Positions 34,411 to 45,200 of a stretch of DNA of 64,000 nt are shown in pieces. Each line of letters opens with the position of its first letter. The stretch's first letter is position 1. Under the pieces are notes generated by a model. It had not been told where the DNA came from and did not search any database. It saw only the letters and a program-made list of their open reading frames with translations. The DNA lies in contig BGZK01000212.1 of NCBI GenBank assembly GCA_005406025.1, positions 62,001 through 126,000 on the forward strand, written 5' to 3'. Both the position numbers and the translations under genes were made by a program. This stretch comes from Eumeta japonica (taxonomy: Eukaryota > Arthropoda > Insecta > Lepidoptera > Psychidae).

Positions 34411-35260
34411 CTACTTACAATTTATAATTTTTAACTTACAATTTCTTTTTAAATTTACCAGTGACCGTATAACTTGATAATAAAATCTATATAGCTTGAT
34501 ATCATCCACATACTAACAGCACAATCGAGCGTTGGCGTCTGTCCTTCAAAGTGCACTAAGGGCAGATAATAAGGGTTGAGGCAAAGAACTGTCCACCATT
34601 CCGTTCCGAACAATTCCGACCGAGATAAATTCGTAACTGACTACTTTTCAGATGTAATGATTATCAGCAAAAAAGGCTATGAATGAATAATAGAACGAAA
34701 TTTTACAAAAAAAAAGACTTCAAAAAACTTTTAAACAAATAACTTAACAATAATAATAATTTCTGAAGCTTGCAAAAGAAATTGAAACATGTAAAAGCAT
34801 TATTATTTAAATATTCACAATATCTATTTAACCAATAATTTTTTAGAGACAATTCCGTACAACAATTGCTTGTGCATCCTTTCGTCTCATGCGCTGTTTT
34901 ATTCATAAGGTTCGGTAGTACAAATATTTGCGTTCGACATTTAAGTAGATAAATATAATTAATATATTACGTAATGAAGGTGAATAGGTTATTTAGCAAA
35001 TCCTTTATGCTATGTTATACCAACTTTACCTGGCACCGACTCCAAAAAAAAATAATCCATAAAGAAGGTATTAAGGATATTTAATTAATAATAATTTACA
35101 GGTTTAATTCTATTTTGTGGGATTTACAATTTATCATTATTAACTTTTTAGCTTAAGGGATTTTTGAAGTCGGTTTTTATTTTTTTTATGTAAAATTTAG
35201 TTTATTTTTAACCTTTTAGTAGAAAAGGTTACTTTTTTTGTATAATTAATAATAGTTTGA
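34411..35260. other. AT-rich noncoding stretch
   Basis: No gene recognised. Short phrases at 35,037-35,050 and 35,165-35,180 (GAAGTCGGTTTTTA) look like transposon ends but do not form a clear pair. Confidence 0.45.
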
Positions 35261-35261
35261 T

Positions 35262-35781
35262 TTTCTACTTCTTGCCCTCACCATCAGACCATTATTACAA
35301 AAAGTAATGTACGAGACACGTCAAATCAAAAACAATTAATCCAAACTCAAGTAGTTTATTAGTAATCCCTGAAGAGTTTCACTATTCACATCTTGGTTTC
35401 ATCATCAGACCCTAATCACAAAATGTAATGTATAAGATTCATCAAAATAAAACAAATGAGCCCAAGCTCGAGGAATTTACTTGTAACTACTGAATAGTTC
35501 CACTATTACCTCCTGGCTTCATCATTAGATACTCATTACAAAATGAAATCTATAAGACTCGTCAGATGAAAACGAATGAGTCCAAATTTGAGGGGCTTAT
35601 TAGTAATCCCTGAAGAGTTCCTTTATCCACTTCCTGGCTTGCTTCTTTAATAAAATCTCGTAACAAAATATAATGTAAAGACTTGGTGAAACAAAACGAA
35701 TGAAAGCAAACTCGAAAAGTTTACTAGTAAATAGAAGAGTTCCACCATTCACGCTTTGACTTCACCATTAGACCCTCAATA
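35262..35781. repeat. Minisatellite, unit about 120 bp, interrupted by a mariner
   Basis: Each unit has the order TTC(A)TCATCAGACCCT, then A(T)TACAAAATGTAATGTATAAG, then CGTCA-AT-AAAACGAATGAG, then CCAAACTCGAG, then TTTA-TAGTAATCCCTGAAGAG, then TTCCACTATTCAC. Units begin near 35,262, 35,380, 35,500, 35,621 and 35,741. The last is cut after ATTAGACCCTCAA by the mariner. Beyond the mariner, 37,765-37,830 (TCAAAACAAATCAAAAAATC, CGAAAGGCTTACTAGGAG) looks like the same unit resuming. Confidence 0.75.
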
Positions 35782-37745
35782 CGCGGGCTACTATTTTTGT
35801 ATTTAGAACTGGCCACATAGAGGGCAATATTTAAAAAGTAACTTCAGCATTTGAAAATGGGACTCCTTGGCTGTATAATACAGTTTGTTTCCTTCAACTA
35901 TATTTTTTTTTACCACTGTGGCGTCATTTTGGAAATTCCGTATCTTTATCACCATAGATTTACTCGTGAAAGTTTTCGTGCGATAATTTATTACGATTTT
36001 TGGCTTGGGCTAACTCAAAAAACGGTGCATCAATGAACTCACTTCAACTTTTGGAAATAAAGAACCATTAAAAACCACTGTACATTACTGTTAAATGAGT
36101 TTTATCGTAGGCGGTCTATGCTCACGGACGAATTTAAAGAAGGTCGCCCTAAGTCGATTGTACCACAAAATATCGATGCTTCGCCAGAACTAAAATTCAA
36201 GATCGTCATGTTAAATATTGCAAGATAAAGGCGTCCCTGGGCATATGCCGTGCATACATAAGATACTATACAAAAATTTGGCTGTAAAAATTTGTTCGTG
36301 TTGGATTCCGCATAACTTGAGCATTGATCAAAAACAAACTCTTGTCGATTCGTGCAAAAAAATTATAAAAAAATACAATCATAGTCCGTCTAAAGCTATT
36401 AATAATCTCTAAATGGGTGATGAATCTTGGATTTATGCTTATGACCCCGAAATTTAACAATAGTTAACGGTATAGGTATTCCAAGATAAGCTAAACCCAA
36501 CAAAATTGATTCATGGCAAAAACACTTAGTGATTAGAAGTAAATGATTGTCTGTTTTTTGATATAAATGGACATTTGGTTAGAGTGCTACAAGAAAATCG
36601 TAATACGCTTAATTCGAAGTGGTACACGATCATTTCTTTGCCAGAAGTCTTTAAAGAAATAAGAAAGAACAACCAACAAAGCAAAATCATTCTTCATCAT
36701 GACAATGCCAGCTTTTATACGTCGGCCGAAACAACTCGGATTTCGGAAGGTGAAAAGATCGAATTGACAGGTCATCCTCCGTACAGCTCCCAAGCACGAA
36801 GAATAAATTACGTGGTCAACGTTTTTCAAACCGCGAAAAGATCGCTGATGCCTTCAAAATGCACGTTTTAGAGATACCTCAATCAGAATTGAAAAAGGGC
36901 ATAGATCATCTGAATTGCGAATATTTTGAATAGCAATAAAACCATTTTGATATGTGATAGATTAATTATAGGTGTTTGTTTGATGTTTAATAGATGTTTT
37001 ATTAACTTCCCGCTAAGAAAATTGAAAATTTTCTAGAATTTTCGGGAAGTTATTGGTTTCACCCCATTTTACAAAAATCGAGTTCTCATCAGATCTCAAC
37101 GTTCTGAGGGTCTAGGAAGCTTCCCTGATCATCCCTGAGATGATGTCCGTTTGTCTGTGTGGATGTGTGCGTGTGTGTGAACCGAGCCAACTAAACGGCA
37201 TTCCAAACTTAAATTTCCTGAAAGTTTGGGTCGATTTGGACTGGTAGATTTTGAGAAATTTTCAAAAAACTAAGAAAAAAAATAATTAAAAGTGGTTTTT
37301 TCAAAATAACTTTAAAATGGCTTGACCGATCATTTCTAAAATCTAATCAGCTTTTAGCCTATTAAAAACACGTCGATTGCCGCAAACCGGGTCAAAATCG
37401 GTTGATTCGTTTGTGAGAAATCGTTGTCGAAAAAAACGAAAAAAAAAACAATTTTTTGGGATAACTACGAAACAGCTTGACCGATCGATTTCAAATTCTA
37501 ACCAGCTCTTGACCCTGTAAAAACACGTCGATTGCCGCAAACCGGGTCAAAATCGGTCGATTCGTTTGCGACAAATCGTTCTCGAAAGAAATCGAAACAA
37601 ACCGTTTTTTTACTCAAAAAATCGCGTCAAATCCCGTATATTTTCGAGTGTTTTGAACGCGAAAATAGCGGGAAGTTTCAGGATTGGTCTACAGGGTTAA
37701 TCTATTTTTTCTTTTTTATTTTGAACACATAAATAGCAGTCCTCG
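35782..37745 (+). mobile_element. mariner, near full length but dead, carrying a nested element
   Basis: Left end CGCGGGCTACTATTT (35,782-35,796, after TA) pairs with the right end AAATAGCAGTCCTCG (37,731-37,745) as diverged inverted repeats. Subtracting the nested 664-bp insertion leaves 1,300 bp, the standard mariner length. Broken plus-strand frames keep transposase blocks: MLTDEFKEGRPKS (HTH linker), WIPHNLSIDQKQTLVDSCKK (about 36,300-36,360), GDESWIYAYDPE with the first catalytic Asp (36,417-36,455), LNSKWYTIISLPEVFKEIRK, ILHHDNAS with the second Asp (36,690-36,712) and ELTGHPPYS. A deletion and frameshift after PPYS removes the third Asp (D34D). The C-terminus continues in another frame as RGQRFSNREKIADAFKMHVL and ends at 36,935. 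The motif style suggests the mellifera/cecropia group. Confidence 0.85.
37014..37677 (+). mobile_element. 664-bp TIR element (AACTTCCCGCT family) nested in mariner, copy 1
   Basis: Ends are AACTTCCCGCTA at 37,014 and its reverse complement TAGCGGGAAGTT at 37,677. The left part contains a secondary TTCGGGAAGTT at about 37,041-37,051, a GTTCTCATCAG block and a GTCTGTGTGGATGTGTGCG stretch. The right half holds two tandem units of about 165 bp, each with GCTTGACCGATC, then AAAACACGTCGATTGCCGCA, then GGGTCAAAATCGGT. No transposase. Matches 47,440-47,930 (same strand) and 57,350-57,960 (opposite strand). It lies in the 3' UTR of the mariner. Superfamily not assigned. Confidence 0.8.
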
Positions 37746-38525
37746 TTTTGATTCAGTAGAACAGAATTTATCAAAACAAATCAAAAAATCTCAAACGAAA
37801 GGCTTACTAGGAGCCACAAGAGCATTTTTAGTTTATAAATCCCGTTAAACCTAACTTTCAACCATTACGAAGTGCTATGGTTTCCATCATTAGCTCAGCA
37901 CCATGAGGTAAGGACTGCAGACGCAAACACCTGAATAACACACTATAGGTGTTCATATTATTTGATAATAACCCTCAATATCTTTGGGGTCCTCTCACCG
38001 GATTCTGTACCTTTCCGAAAAAAGAAAAATTTCGAAATCACTTTAAAAATTACGAAATTTCGCGTAACATACACAAAAAATAAATACAAACTAATTGAGT
38101 ACCTTCTATTTTCTTTAAGTTGGTTAAAAAAATGAAAAGGACCAATACATGTTTCTTATTATTAATTATGTGTTCGTATATCATATATCAATCCAAATAA
38201 CATAAAAAACAATTACCTTAAAAGGGCATGTAAATTACTATCAAATTTAATTTCTCTGTATTTTTGTCAGCCGACCAAGAGACAAAATAAATCGTAAACA
38301 ATTATTTAATAGCAATAAATTGTCTAACAAATCTTTAAACTTTCACCACACGATTTATAGCACTTTCGTCGCATTTTTGCGAAGCCGAGCTCAATATTAT
38401 TTTCAAATATGTCTTATTTAATTGTATTTAAATAAAATTATGTTATTTAAATGCAATTATATAGTAATTTCGGGTTGTAAGACGAAATTATTATACTTTT
38501 GGTCTCTGAACTGTATTTTGAAGGC
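37746..38525. other. AT-rich noncoding stretch
   Basis: The first 90 bases probably continue the 120-bp minisatellite. The rest has no gene or recognised repeat. Confidence 0.5.
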
Positions 38526-39165
38526 TTTTTTTTGTAATTCTCCCCGTGCGAAGGGGTGGGGAAGGAAGAGAAAAACCCCTTATAGGCCATCCGTGTGCCC
38601 GGGCACACGGGTGTGTTCGACTCGCACGGACTAAAAACCTCCTGAACAATATGGCTGCAATGTCGATAGCCAAGGGCTTTAACGCCTTCGTCTGAAACGA
38701 GGCCATATCGACATGGAGATGCCGTCGGCACGTGACTGCCCTATGGGTTCCTTTTAATTAGGCACCTCAGCATAGGAGGTCACGTGAAGTTTGCAGTACA
38801 GACTGCAACTTCAAAGGGAACACCGGGAGGCACGGGTAGCGCACCGGGTTAGTGACCTTAAAGGTTGTAATGGGTGGGGGAAATCCTACTTCTACTCAAT
38901 GGACATCTTATTTACCTCTATAAGTTTTTCCACCTCGACAATGAGATCGTCGGCTGGATCTATCAGGACATTCCATAGTCTTGTACAAAAATGATACAGA
39001 GGAGGTGGTTCACAAGATACAGCCGAGACTAACAATGGATTTGGATGGATATTCGCTATATAGAAGAAACGCTTTGATACGTCTTTCATAAATTTAGAAA
39101 TGGTTGGGAGCTCTAGATCCCGGCAAAACTTGAAGGCGGCGTGATTGCATGCAATGTACTACCGC
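38526..39165 (-). pseudogene. Jockey-clade LINE 3' end (ORF2 C-terminus, 3' UTR and A tail)
   Basis: On the minus strand the C-terminus of a Jockey-type ORF2 reads FCRDLELPTISKFMKDVS, then RFFYIANIHPNPLLVSAV, PPPLYHFCTRLWNVLIDPAD and VEVEKLIEVNKMSIE, ending in a stop at about 38,892. The HPNPLL and RPRNVL-like (here RLWNVL) blocks are typical of the C-terminus of lepidopteran Jockey-clade elements such as the Bombyx BMC1/L1Bm group. Below it lie about 350 bp of GC-richer 3' UTR and a short A tail (T run at 38,526-38,533), so the 3' end is intact while everything 5' of about 39,165 is missing, the usual 5' truncation. Frames are open over the last 65 codons. Confidence 0.7.
38591..38610. repeat. 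Perfect 20-bp palindrome in LINE 3' UTR
   Basis: CCGTGTGCCCGGGCACACGG is its own reverse complement over all 20 bases, centred on CCCGGG. It lies in the 3' UTR of the Jockey-like LINE and could form a strong RNA hairpin. Confidence 0.9.
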
Positions 39166-41099
39166 AGTTGTTTGTGAAAAGATAGTTTTCAATGAGCAAG
39201 CAACTTTGTTCGTAGAATCGATAAAAATTGGGGAAGAAAAATAAAAACACAAACTGCACACTGGCCTTCATGTACTAACGACTTGATAAAAATCGCAGGT
39301 TACAAGGTGGATATACACTATACACCACATGTCGTGGAAATCTAAGAAAGTATCTTTTATTAATATCATGAACATACCCTGATGTGGATAGCATTTTCCA
39401 GAGTAAACACCTTCTAATAGTATTAACCTCCCAATCGCAGGTCACGCTGTATGCCCATTAAATCGCATCAACGCTCGTCCTGCCCTTGTTCTAAACACCT
39501 CGTTCTTGCCTCCTACTTATGCGTGTTACGCATTCGGCTCGCACACTCATAATCTCATTATATTTTTAATAATGAATATAAATAGATTTTAAAAATCTTA
39601 GGCCAGATCACAAATAAAAAGAATATGCAGAAAAGAAATGAACGAAAATCTTTAGGACGTTAAAAATTTTGGTTTTGTATTAGCACAGCTAACAATAACC
39701 AGGTGATGAAACAGGTTCATGCTCAGAAATGTTTTCAACTCGTCCGCGATGTGACTCAATTTGCATTGTTTTAAAACGAATTAATTCGAAGGTGGGTTGA
39801 GGACGGGACGCCGTAAACTTTCTATTTGCCTAATTAAGTGTATTCATTCGCGTTGTTGTTTTGTGTACGTAAACGAAAATTCAATATGGTACCTTATTAA
39901 TTCCTCGTGAATATGGTGATTTAATACATTCAAATTAAATTGTATAATTTGAAATAAAGAAGTTATTCATATAATTATAAGCTACTCTATTTATTGAATA
40001 TTTAATATGCTCTTTGTGATTGTCCATCACAAGTGGTATTTGATATCTTAACGATTTCTCTAAAATAACGTAGTAATCGCTAGACTTATTTTAATGCTTT
40101 AGGGATTTTTGTAAATTTAAATCATTGGCGCTGATAATTTTTTTGGGAATCACAACCGCAGTAATTCCGATATTTTTTTATATTTATTACTATTTACATG
40201 AAACTATCTTTTGTTCGGGTTCTGCTTGTACATATTTTAAATCTGACTGTGATGCGATCTCAGTCTTAATCCTCGTCCCGATTTCAATTCCTCGCTATTC
40301 TATCTTAGTTTCCTTCTTGCTGTCTCTCTCATTTTAGCTATTTCTTCACTTTTTCATTCCATATCTATTTCTCTTTCCCCTGTTCTTTCTCCTGTCCTTC
40401 TCAATCCTTATCATTTTCGTCCGCTTTCTTTCAATCCCTTTAGTTCTCTTCCAAACACTCTCTCTTCGCCAAAGAAATCGAGAAAATAAAAGTAGCCAAT
40501 AATATAGAGACAATAATCTTACTATGAAAAGACAGACAGACACATAGTATATTTTATACAACGTTAAATTATATCAGTATGCTAAATTTTATCGTAGAAT
40601 CGGGACAATATATACAAATAAACATATAAAAAGATAAACAGATAGTAATTTATGTTTGCCCCAACATCTTGATCTATAATAGACGTACTGTACCAACGTC
40701 TGCACTCTGACTATATTCCTAAAAGCCCGTGTTTTTACAAATATTCAAACAACATTATTATTATGTTATCATAGTTTTAGCTGGTAAATATCAAAAGCGT
40801 ACAACGAATCTTCTTAATTCAAGAGAGTAATAAGTATTCTTACTCACAAAAACAAAAAAAAAAACAAATCGTTTATTCTTTGTAATGTACTAATGGGTTA
40901 CTTTTTTAAGAATTTGTTTTCCTCTTCGTAATATCGTAACCATCGACTTATCTTTGTTCACTTTAACAACACAGCAGATAAAGATGAAGTGAAACCAGAA
41001 TTGGTGATCGTAACTTATTTATGAAAATTTGAAAATAATGAACAGTTCGAAACGTTTCGTAGTACGTAAAACAAGAAAGCTACGTTTATGCATTTATTT
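39166..41099. other. Noncoding stretch
   Basis: No gene recognised. 39,270-39,550 has mixed composition suggestive of old retroelement sequence (CCCATTAAATCGCATCAACG, CTCGTTCTTGCCTCC) without a convincing frame. 40,250-40,460 is pyrimidine-rich low-complexity sequence related to the GATTCC-type repeat. Confidence 0.45.
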
Positions 41100-41425
41100 A
41101 ATGGGAACGTTAACAAGTCGTAGCGGGGAGAAGCGGTTAATTTGTGAGAAAACCCTCGACCGGACCGCCCGCGCCCGCGCCGGCCGGCGGCTGAATATTT
41201 TCACCCACTAACGAACCGGGCTCCGACCTCCCTGCGAACTTATTTTAAGTTTTATACAAGTTACACCGAAACGTACCCGTTAACGAATCGCTTTGTAGCC
41301 CATCCGATGAACTCGCGAAAATTTACAGACCGTGCGCCAACGGTTGCCGTTAATTGTGAGCTAGAGCCCTAAGTTTTTCTAGAGCGGTAATTTGAGCACT
41401 TGTCTCGAATACAAATCGGCCGGCC
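41100..41425. other. GC/CpG-rich island, candidate regulatory DNA
   Basis: Core CGGACCGCCCGCGCCCGCGC at 41,162-41,181, continuing with CpG-bearing sequence to about 41,420. The overlapping 60-codon frame has no motif. Confidence 0.4.
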
Positions 41426-41624
41426 TCGACAAGAAAAAGATGATATTACTGTTACTGTATGTAATTAGTGATTTTTTTAAAATTTAATTTGATTATACCA
41501 CTTTGAAGTGAAACTCCCTTAGGCACGTTAGAGTGATTTCATGCTCTATTCCTACATATTTTGCCAAAGAACTTGCACATTGCATTGTGTGAGGTGTTAA
41601 TTAGCGGAAATCTATAGTAAACGC

Positions 41625-42590
41625 TTGCCTGCAACATGCATTAACATGGTCATGCAACCCACCGCTGACCCTCGAATCTGCCTCTCCACTACGAATCCTT
41701 ATCCAAAGAGTTCAATATTGATTCGAGAGGATTGAAAGATATCGAACATCTAAATAAGTGTTAATTTTATTTTTTTATAATTATCTTAGTCCGTTTATCG
41801 TTATGATGATAATTTCTACGTACGTTTCATGCCAACCAGACATATCCTCAGGAAATTGCCGACAGTCACATCCACCAGGGTGTAAGGAGTGTTAAAAACA
41901 ACCGACACAACATCGTTAAGTGAACAGCTGTCATGCAATAGTCAAAGAGCGACGAAAGCATCCTTACCAGCAGCCATAGACCACCAGCAATAGACGTGCC
42001 TGTCAAATGTCACAGACTAACAATCACCAATCATTAACCAAATAGTTACAGGCAAGCGTCCAATAATGGCGATTTATAAATGTTAATTTGGTCATTGAGC
42101 ATATTATTATCTTTACGTTTTAAAATTTCGAAGGATTCCAAAACATTTAAACGTAACCCCTTCTCACACACACGCAAAACATCGAAATTGTGATAGTTAT
42201 TAAGCTTTTGATCGGTTTTTATTAGATTTTTAGCAAAATCGGAACTGTCTGATTTATTATTTTTAAAAGCCGAAATATGTTCTTTGTGTCTTGTTTCAAA
42301 ACGACTTTCGGTCTGTCCTATATATATATCGATTTACATTCATCACAAATTAATTTATAAATTTGAGATTCTTTATTATTGTACAATTTATCTTTATTGT
42401 TAAAGTTTTCAAATTGTTGTTTGTTTTAATGGCCGTATAAATATTATGTTTTTTCTAATAATCTTGAAATTTTCTCCGAAATTGTATCATAATATGTCAA
42501 ACTAGCTATATATTTCTTTTGGTTTTTTTTGATTGTCTTGGATAGACACTGTGCTTTAAAATACTTTTTTGTTTTTTATTAATTAGTCCA
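41625..42590 (-). pseudogene. Penelope-like element, 3' part with GIY-YIG-type endonuclease, copy A
   Basis: Penelope-like elements encode a reverse transcriptase followed by a GIY-YIG nuclease. On the minus strand, broken frames from about 42,570 downward read QSKKTKRNI, a KHNIYTAIKTNNN-like block, CDECKSIYIG (with a one-base shift at YI-G), then RHKEHISAFKNNKSDSSDFA and KNLIKTDQKLNNYHNFDVLR, CEKGLRLNVLESFEILKRKD, ending DACL-stop at about 42,052. The YIGQT-RHKEH pattern is the nuclease core. About 430 bp of 3' UTR follow to 41,625. This UTR and the last codons match the plus-strand copy at 51.0-51.7 kb. The reverse transcriptase is absent. Confidence 0.75.
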
Positions 42591-42595
42591 CCAAT

Positions 42596-42652
42596 ACATT
42601 TCAGCTTCGGAGCTGATCATGATTCTTATAGCAACGAACCGACTAGAAATGT
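42596..42652 (-). ncRNA. Candidate decayed hammerhead-ribozyme-like fold upstream of Penelope copy A
   Basis: On the minus strand ACATTTC (42,652-42,646) and GAAATGT (42,602-42,596) form a perfect 7-bp stem. Inside it lies a hairpin AGCT-CCGA-AGCT immediately followed by GAAA, preceded by ATGATC. GAAA and the A-U closing pair fit the hammerhead core; the CTGATGA box is altered (ATGATC). Penelope-like elements are known to carry hammerhead motifs in their terminal repeats. If this is one, the changed core suggests it is inactive. Confidence 0.3.
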
Positions 42653-45060
42653 AGCTATATCCATGTCAATAAATAAATTAGAAGGCGACTTGTGCATCGG
42701 ATTGAAAGAGAGTAAATATTCGTTATTGGTATTTGTTCAAATAGAATTGGTTTTCTTACATTTCCCTAGTACAATATTTTGTTTGTGAGTTGATTGTTTT
42801 ACCTTAACAAGTTTCTACTTTTACTATTAAACCCTGGAGCCTTGATAAAACTTCGGAAAGTGTTCATCAAAATATGAATATATTTGATAGATTATTTTCA
42901 AGCAGTGTGCTTCAAAATTGCATGATTAATTGCAATTAATTAGACAATTACATGGCTAATAAATAATAATAATATTTTATTTACAAAATATGCCATAGAC
43001 GTTAATGCTCTTAAAAACTTGCATATATTTTTCGGTTATGTTCGACTTTGTTAAATTACTCTGGAACCCGGGTATGAATTTTCAAATGTCTCCTGTGAGT
43101 GATAAATATGCAAGATATTATATTCCATAAAAAATACAGGAATAGTTTTGACGTAACATGGACCTAAGTTTGTCCACGGTACTATGGGGAGTTCTTAGTT
43201 TTGAAATATGTCTATGATTCCAGGACGGCTTAAATATCACTAATTATATTCACAAATCCCACGATATTATTGTTTCTGGTGTGATTATTTCATAATTTAT
43301 CTCGTATAATATCTACCTGTAGTGTAACCTAAGATGAATCTTCTTGATAAGTCAGGTTCAAGTACTCCATCTACTCTATTAGTGCTCTATATATTAAGTA
43401 TTTAGTATTCCAACAACATAGGAAACAAACCCATAAATATTTTCATTCATATTGTTAAGAAGCCTCAATGATTCGTTGTCAACATTAAATCAGTATTATA
43501 CCGACGGCGTAGAGTGAAAATGAGGTTTTTGTCACTTCCGCGCTTTTGAAATAGTTAAAATAAATTTAATTTACTCTTTTTTTATAGTTCTTTTCTATTA
43601 GTCGGTTGATAAACACACAGATTAAAAGTAATAATGTAGCGCCCCACTCTTTGTTTGAGATTTAAATCAGGCATCCTACTTACCTACTTTAAAACAACGG
43701 TTTCGAGCCAGTCGGGCAACGCGTTTCGCACGAAAATGTGTGCGACTATCAAACGCGCTTGTTGTCTCGAAATCGACGTTTGCTCGATAACTACCTGAGT
43801 TAGCCTACAATAAACCTATAATAGCTATAACTATAACCTACAATTATCCCTTTTAGTTATAAATCAATTTCCATTTTAGATTATTAATGTAAGTATTTTT
43901 TATTAATTACTTATTGTTATTAAAATTTAAGTATACATTCTGTTTTTATTTTAATATATCTCTCGCTATTCATTCACTACAGATATTTTACATTAACTAA
44001 GACTCGTCGAAATTGCGAAAAGAAGCGAAGCCTTTTAGTTGGCAGTAAAATAATATTCACGAGGTAAAATGTGAAGAACCCTCTTTCTCCCATAAATTGT
44101 ACAAAATAAATATTTTTGTAAATGACTTCAGTAATATTTGAATCGTTCAATAAATTAATTGATTAATCTTTCATAATTCATTTATTTCTGCGGCTCAGAA
44201 CTGAAGTGTGAACGTTGGGTATGTTGTAATAGAGCTTAAAGCATATTTGATGGAACGTCCAGCATAATAAGACATTTTCTGTGAAACTTTCAACCAGCTA
44301 TTTATTACGATTTCAAATATACAGCCTTTTCAAGATTAAACAGATACATAAAGACAGCATAAGCTTACAAACAGGCTTCTGGGCGGAATCCAGAAACGAC
44401 GTACCTAGTGCATAGATCACAATAGTTAACAATCAAGTGATTGTAGCAAACCGATAATTGTAAATTTCTGACAGTAAATTTTTCTCATACTAACTTGAGA
44501 TCCAAATCAACATTCACAGTTCGACAGCTTCGAGCGTTTATTTTTGCATTTAAATTATTAATATCACATTTTATTTTGGTAAGTATTGTGAGTTTTCGTA
44601 AAAATACTTCACTATTGAGACTTAATAATAATCCTTCTAAATCATTCATAGAGAGATAATTTCCGTATAACAGAAAATATGAAATTAGTATAGTTCATCT
44701 TAAGTGTACGTGAATCACAGCCACAATATTTGCTATTCCATTTTTAACGAAACAATTTAATTGGAAAAATTCGTTTCACGTAAATTTCGTATGATATTTG
44801 AAAATTAAATAGCTATTACATAATTATTCAGTATTAATTACAGACTCATAAAACCACAACATTGCTGACAGCGAATTCAAATTTCTTAATCATTTTTATA
44901 TGTAAATTAATTACTTCTTTATCGTTTTACAGTTGTACCTTTTACTCACAAATATGTATTATGCTATTAAATATAAAATCCCCTACTACAAGAAATTAAT
45001 ATATCAATCAGAAGTATGAGTCTCCATACTGCAATTTATAATAGCATTCCAATAGATTAA
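42653..45060. other. AT-rich noncoding stretch
   Basis: No gene recognised over 2.4 kb. At 43,705-43,780 an imperfect inverted repeat (GGTTTCGAGCC ... GTCTCGAAATCG with GCAACGCGTTT / AAACGCGCTTG inside) lies in a small CpG-richer patch. Confidence 0.5.
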
Positions 45061-45061
45061 T

Positions 45062-45200
45062 TCAGCTCGACGTGGCCGAATATAACCGCATTGAAAAGTT
45101 GCATAACGGCCGGCGTCGATGGCGCGAGCTGTTGAAACGGCAGTGGCGTTGCGGCGGAATTAATGCTTATTCCCTGTTACTATCGGGCCTATGGTGAGCA
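45062..45200. other. GC/CpG-rich island, candidate regulatory DNA
   Basis: CpG-rich patch (ACGGCCGGCGTCGATGGCGC, GCAGTGGCGTTGCGGCGG) with no ORF, abrupt AT-rich flanks. Confidence 0.4.

Noticed and set aside
35262..35781. CRISPR-like array
   Set aside because: Regular spacing, but the whole 120-bp unit is repeated rather than short repeats with unique spacers, and the DNA is eukaryotic.
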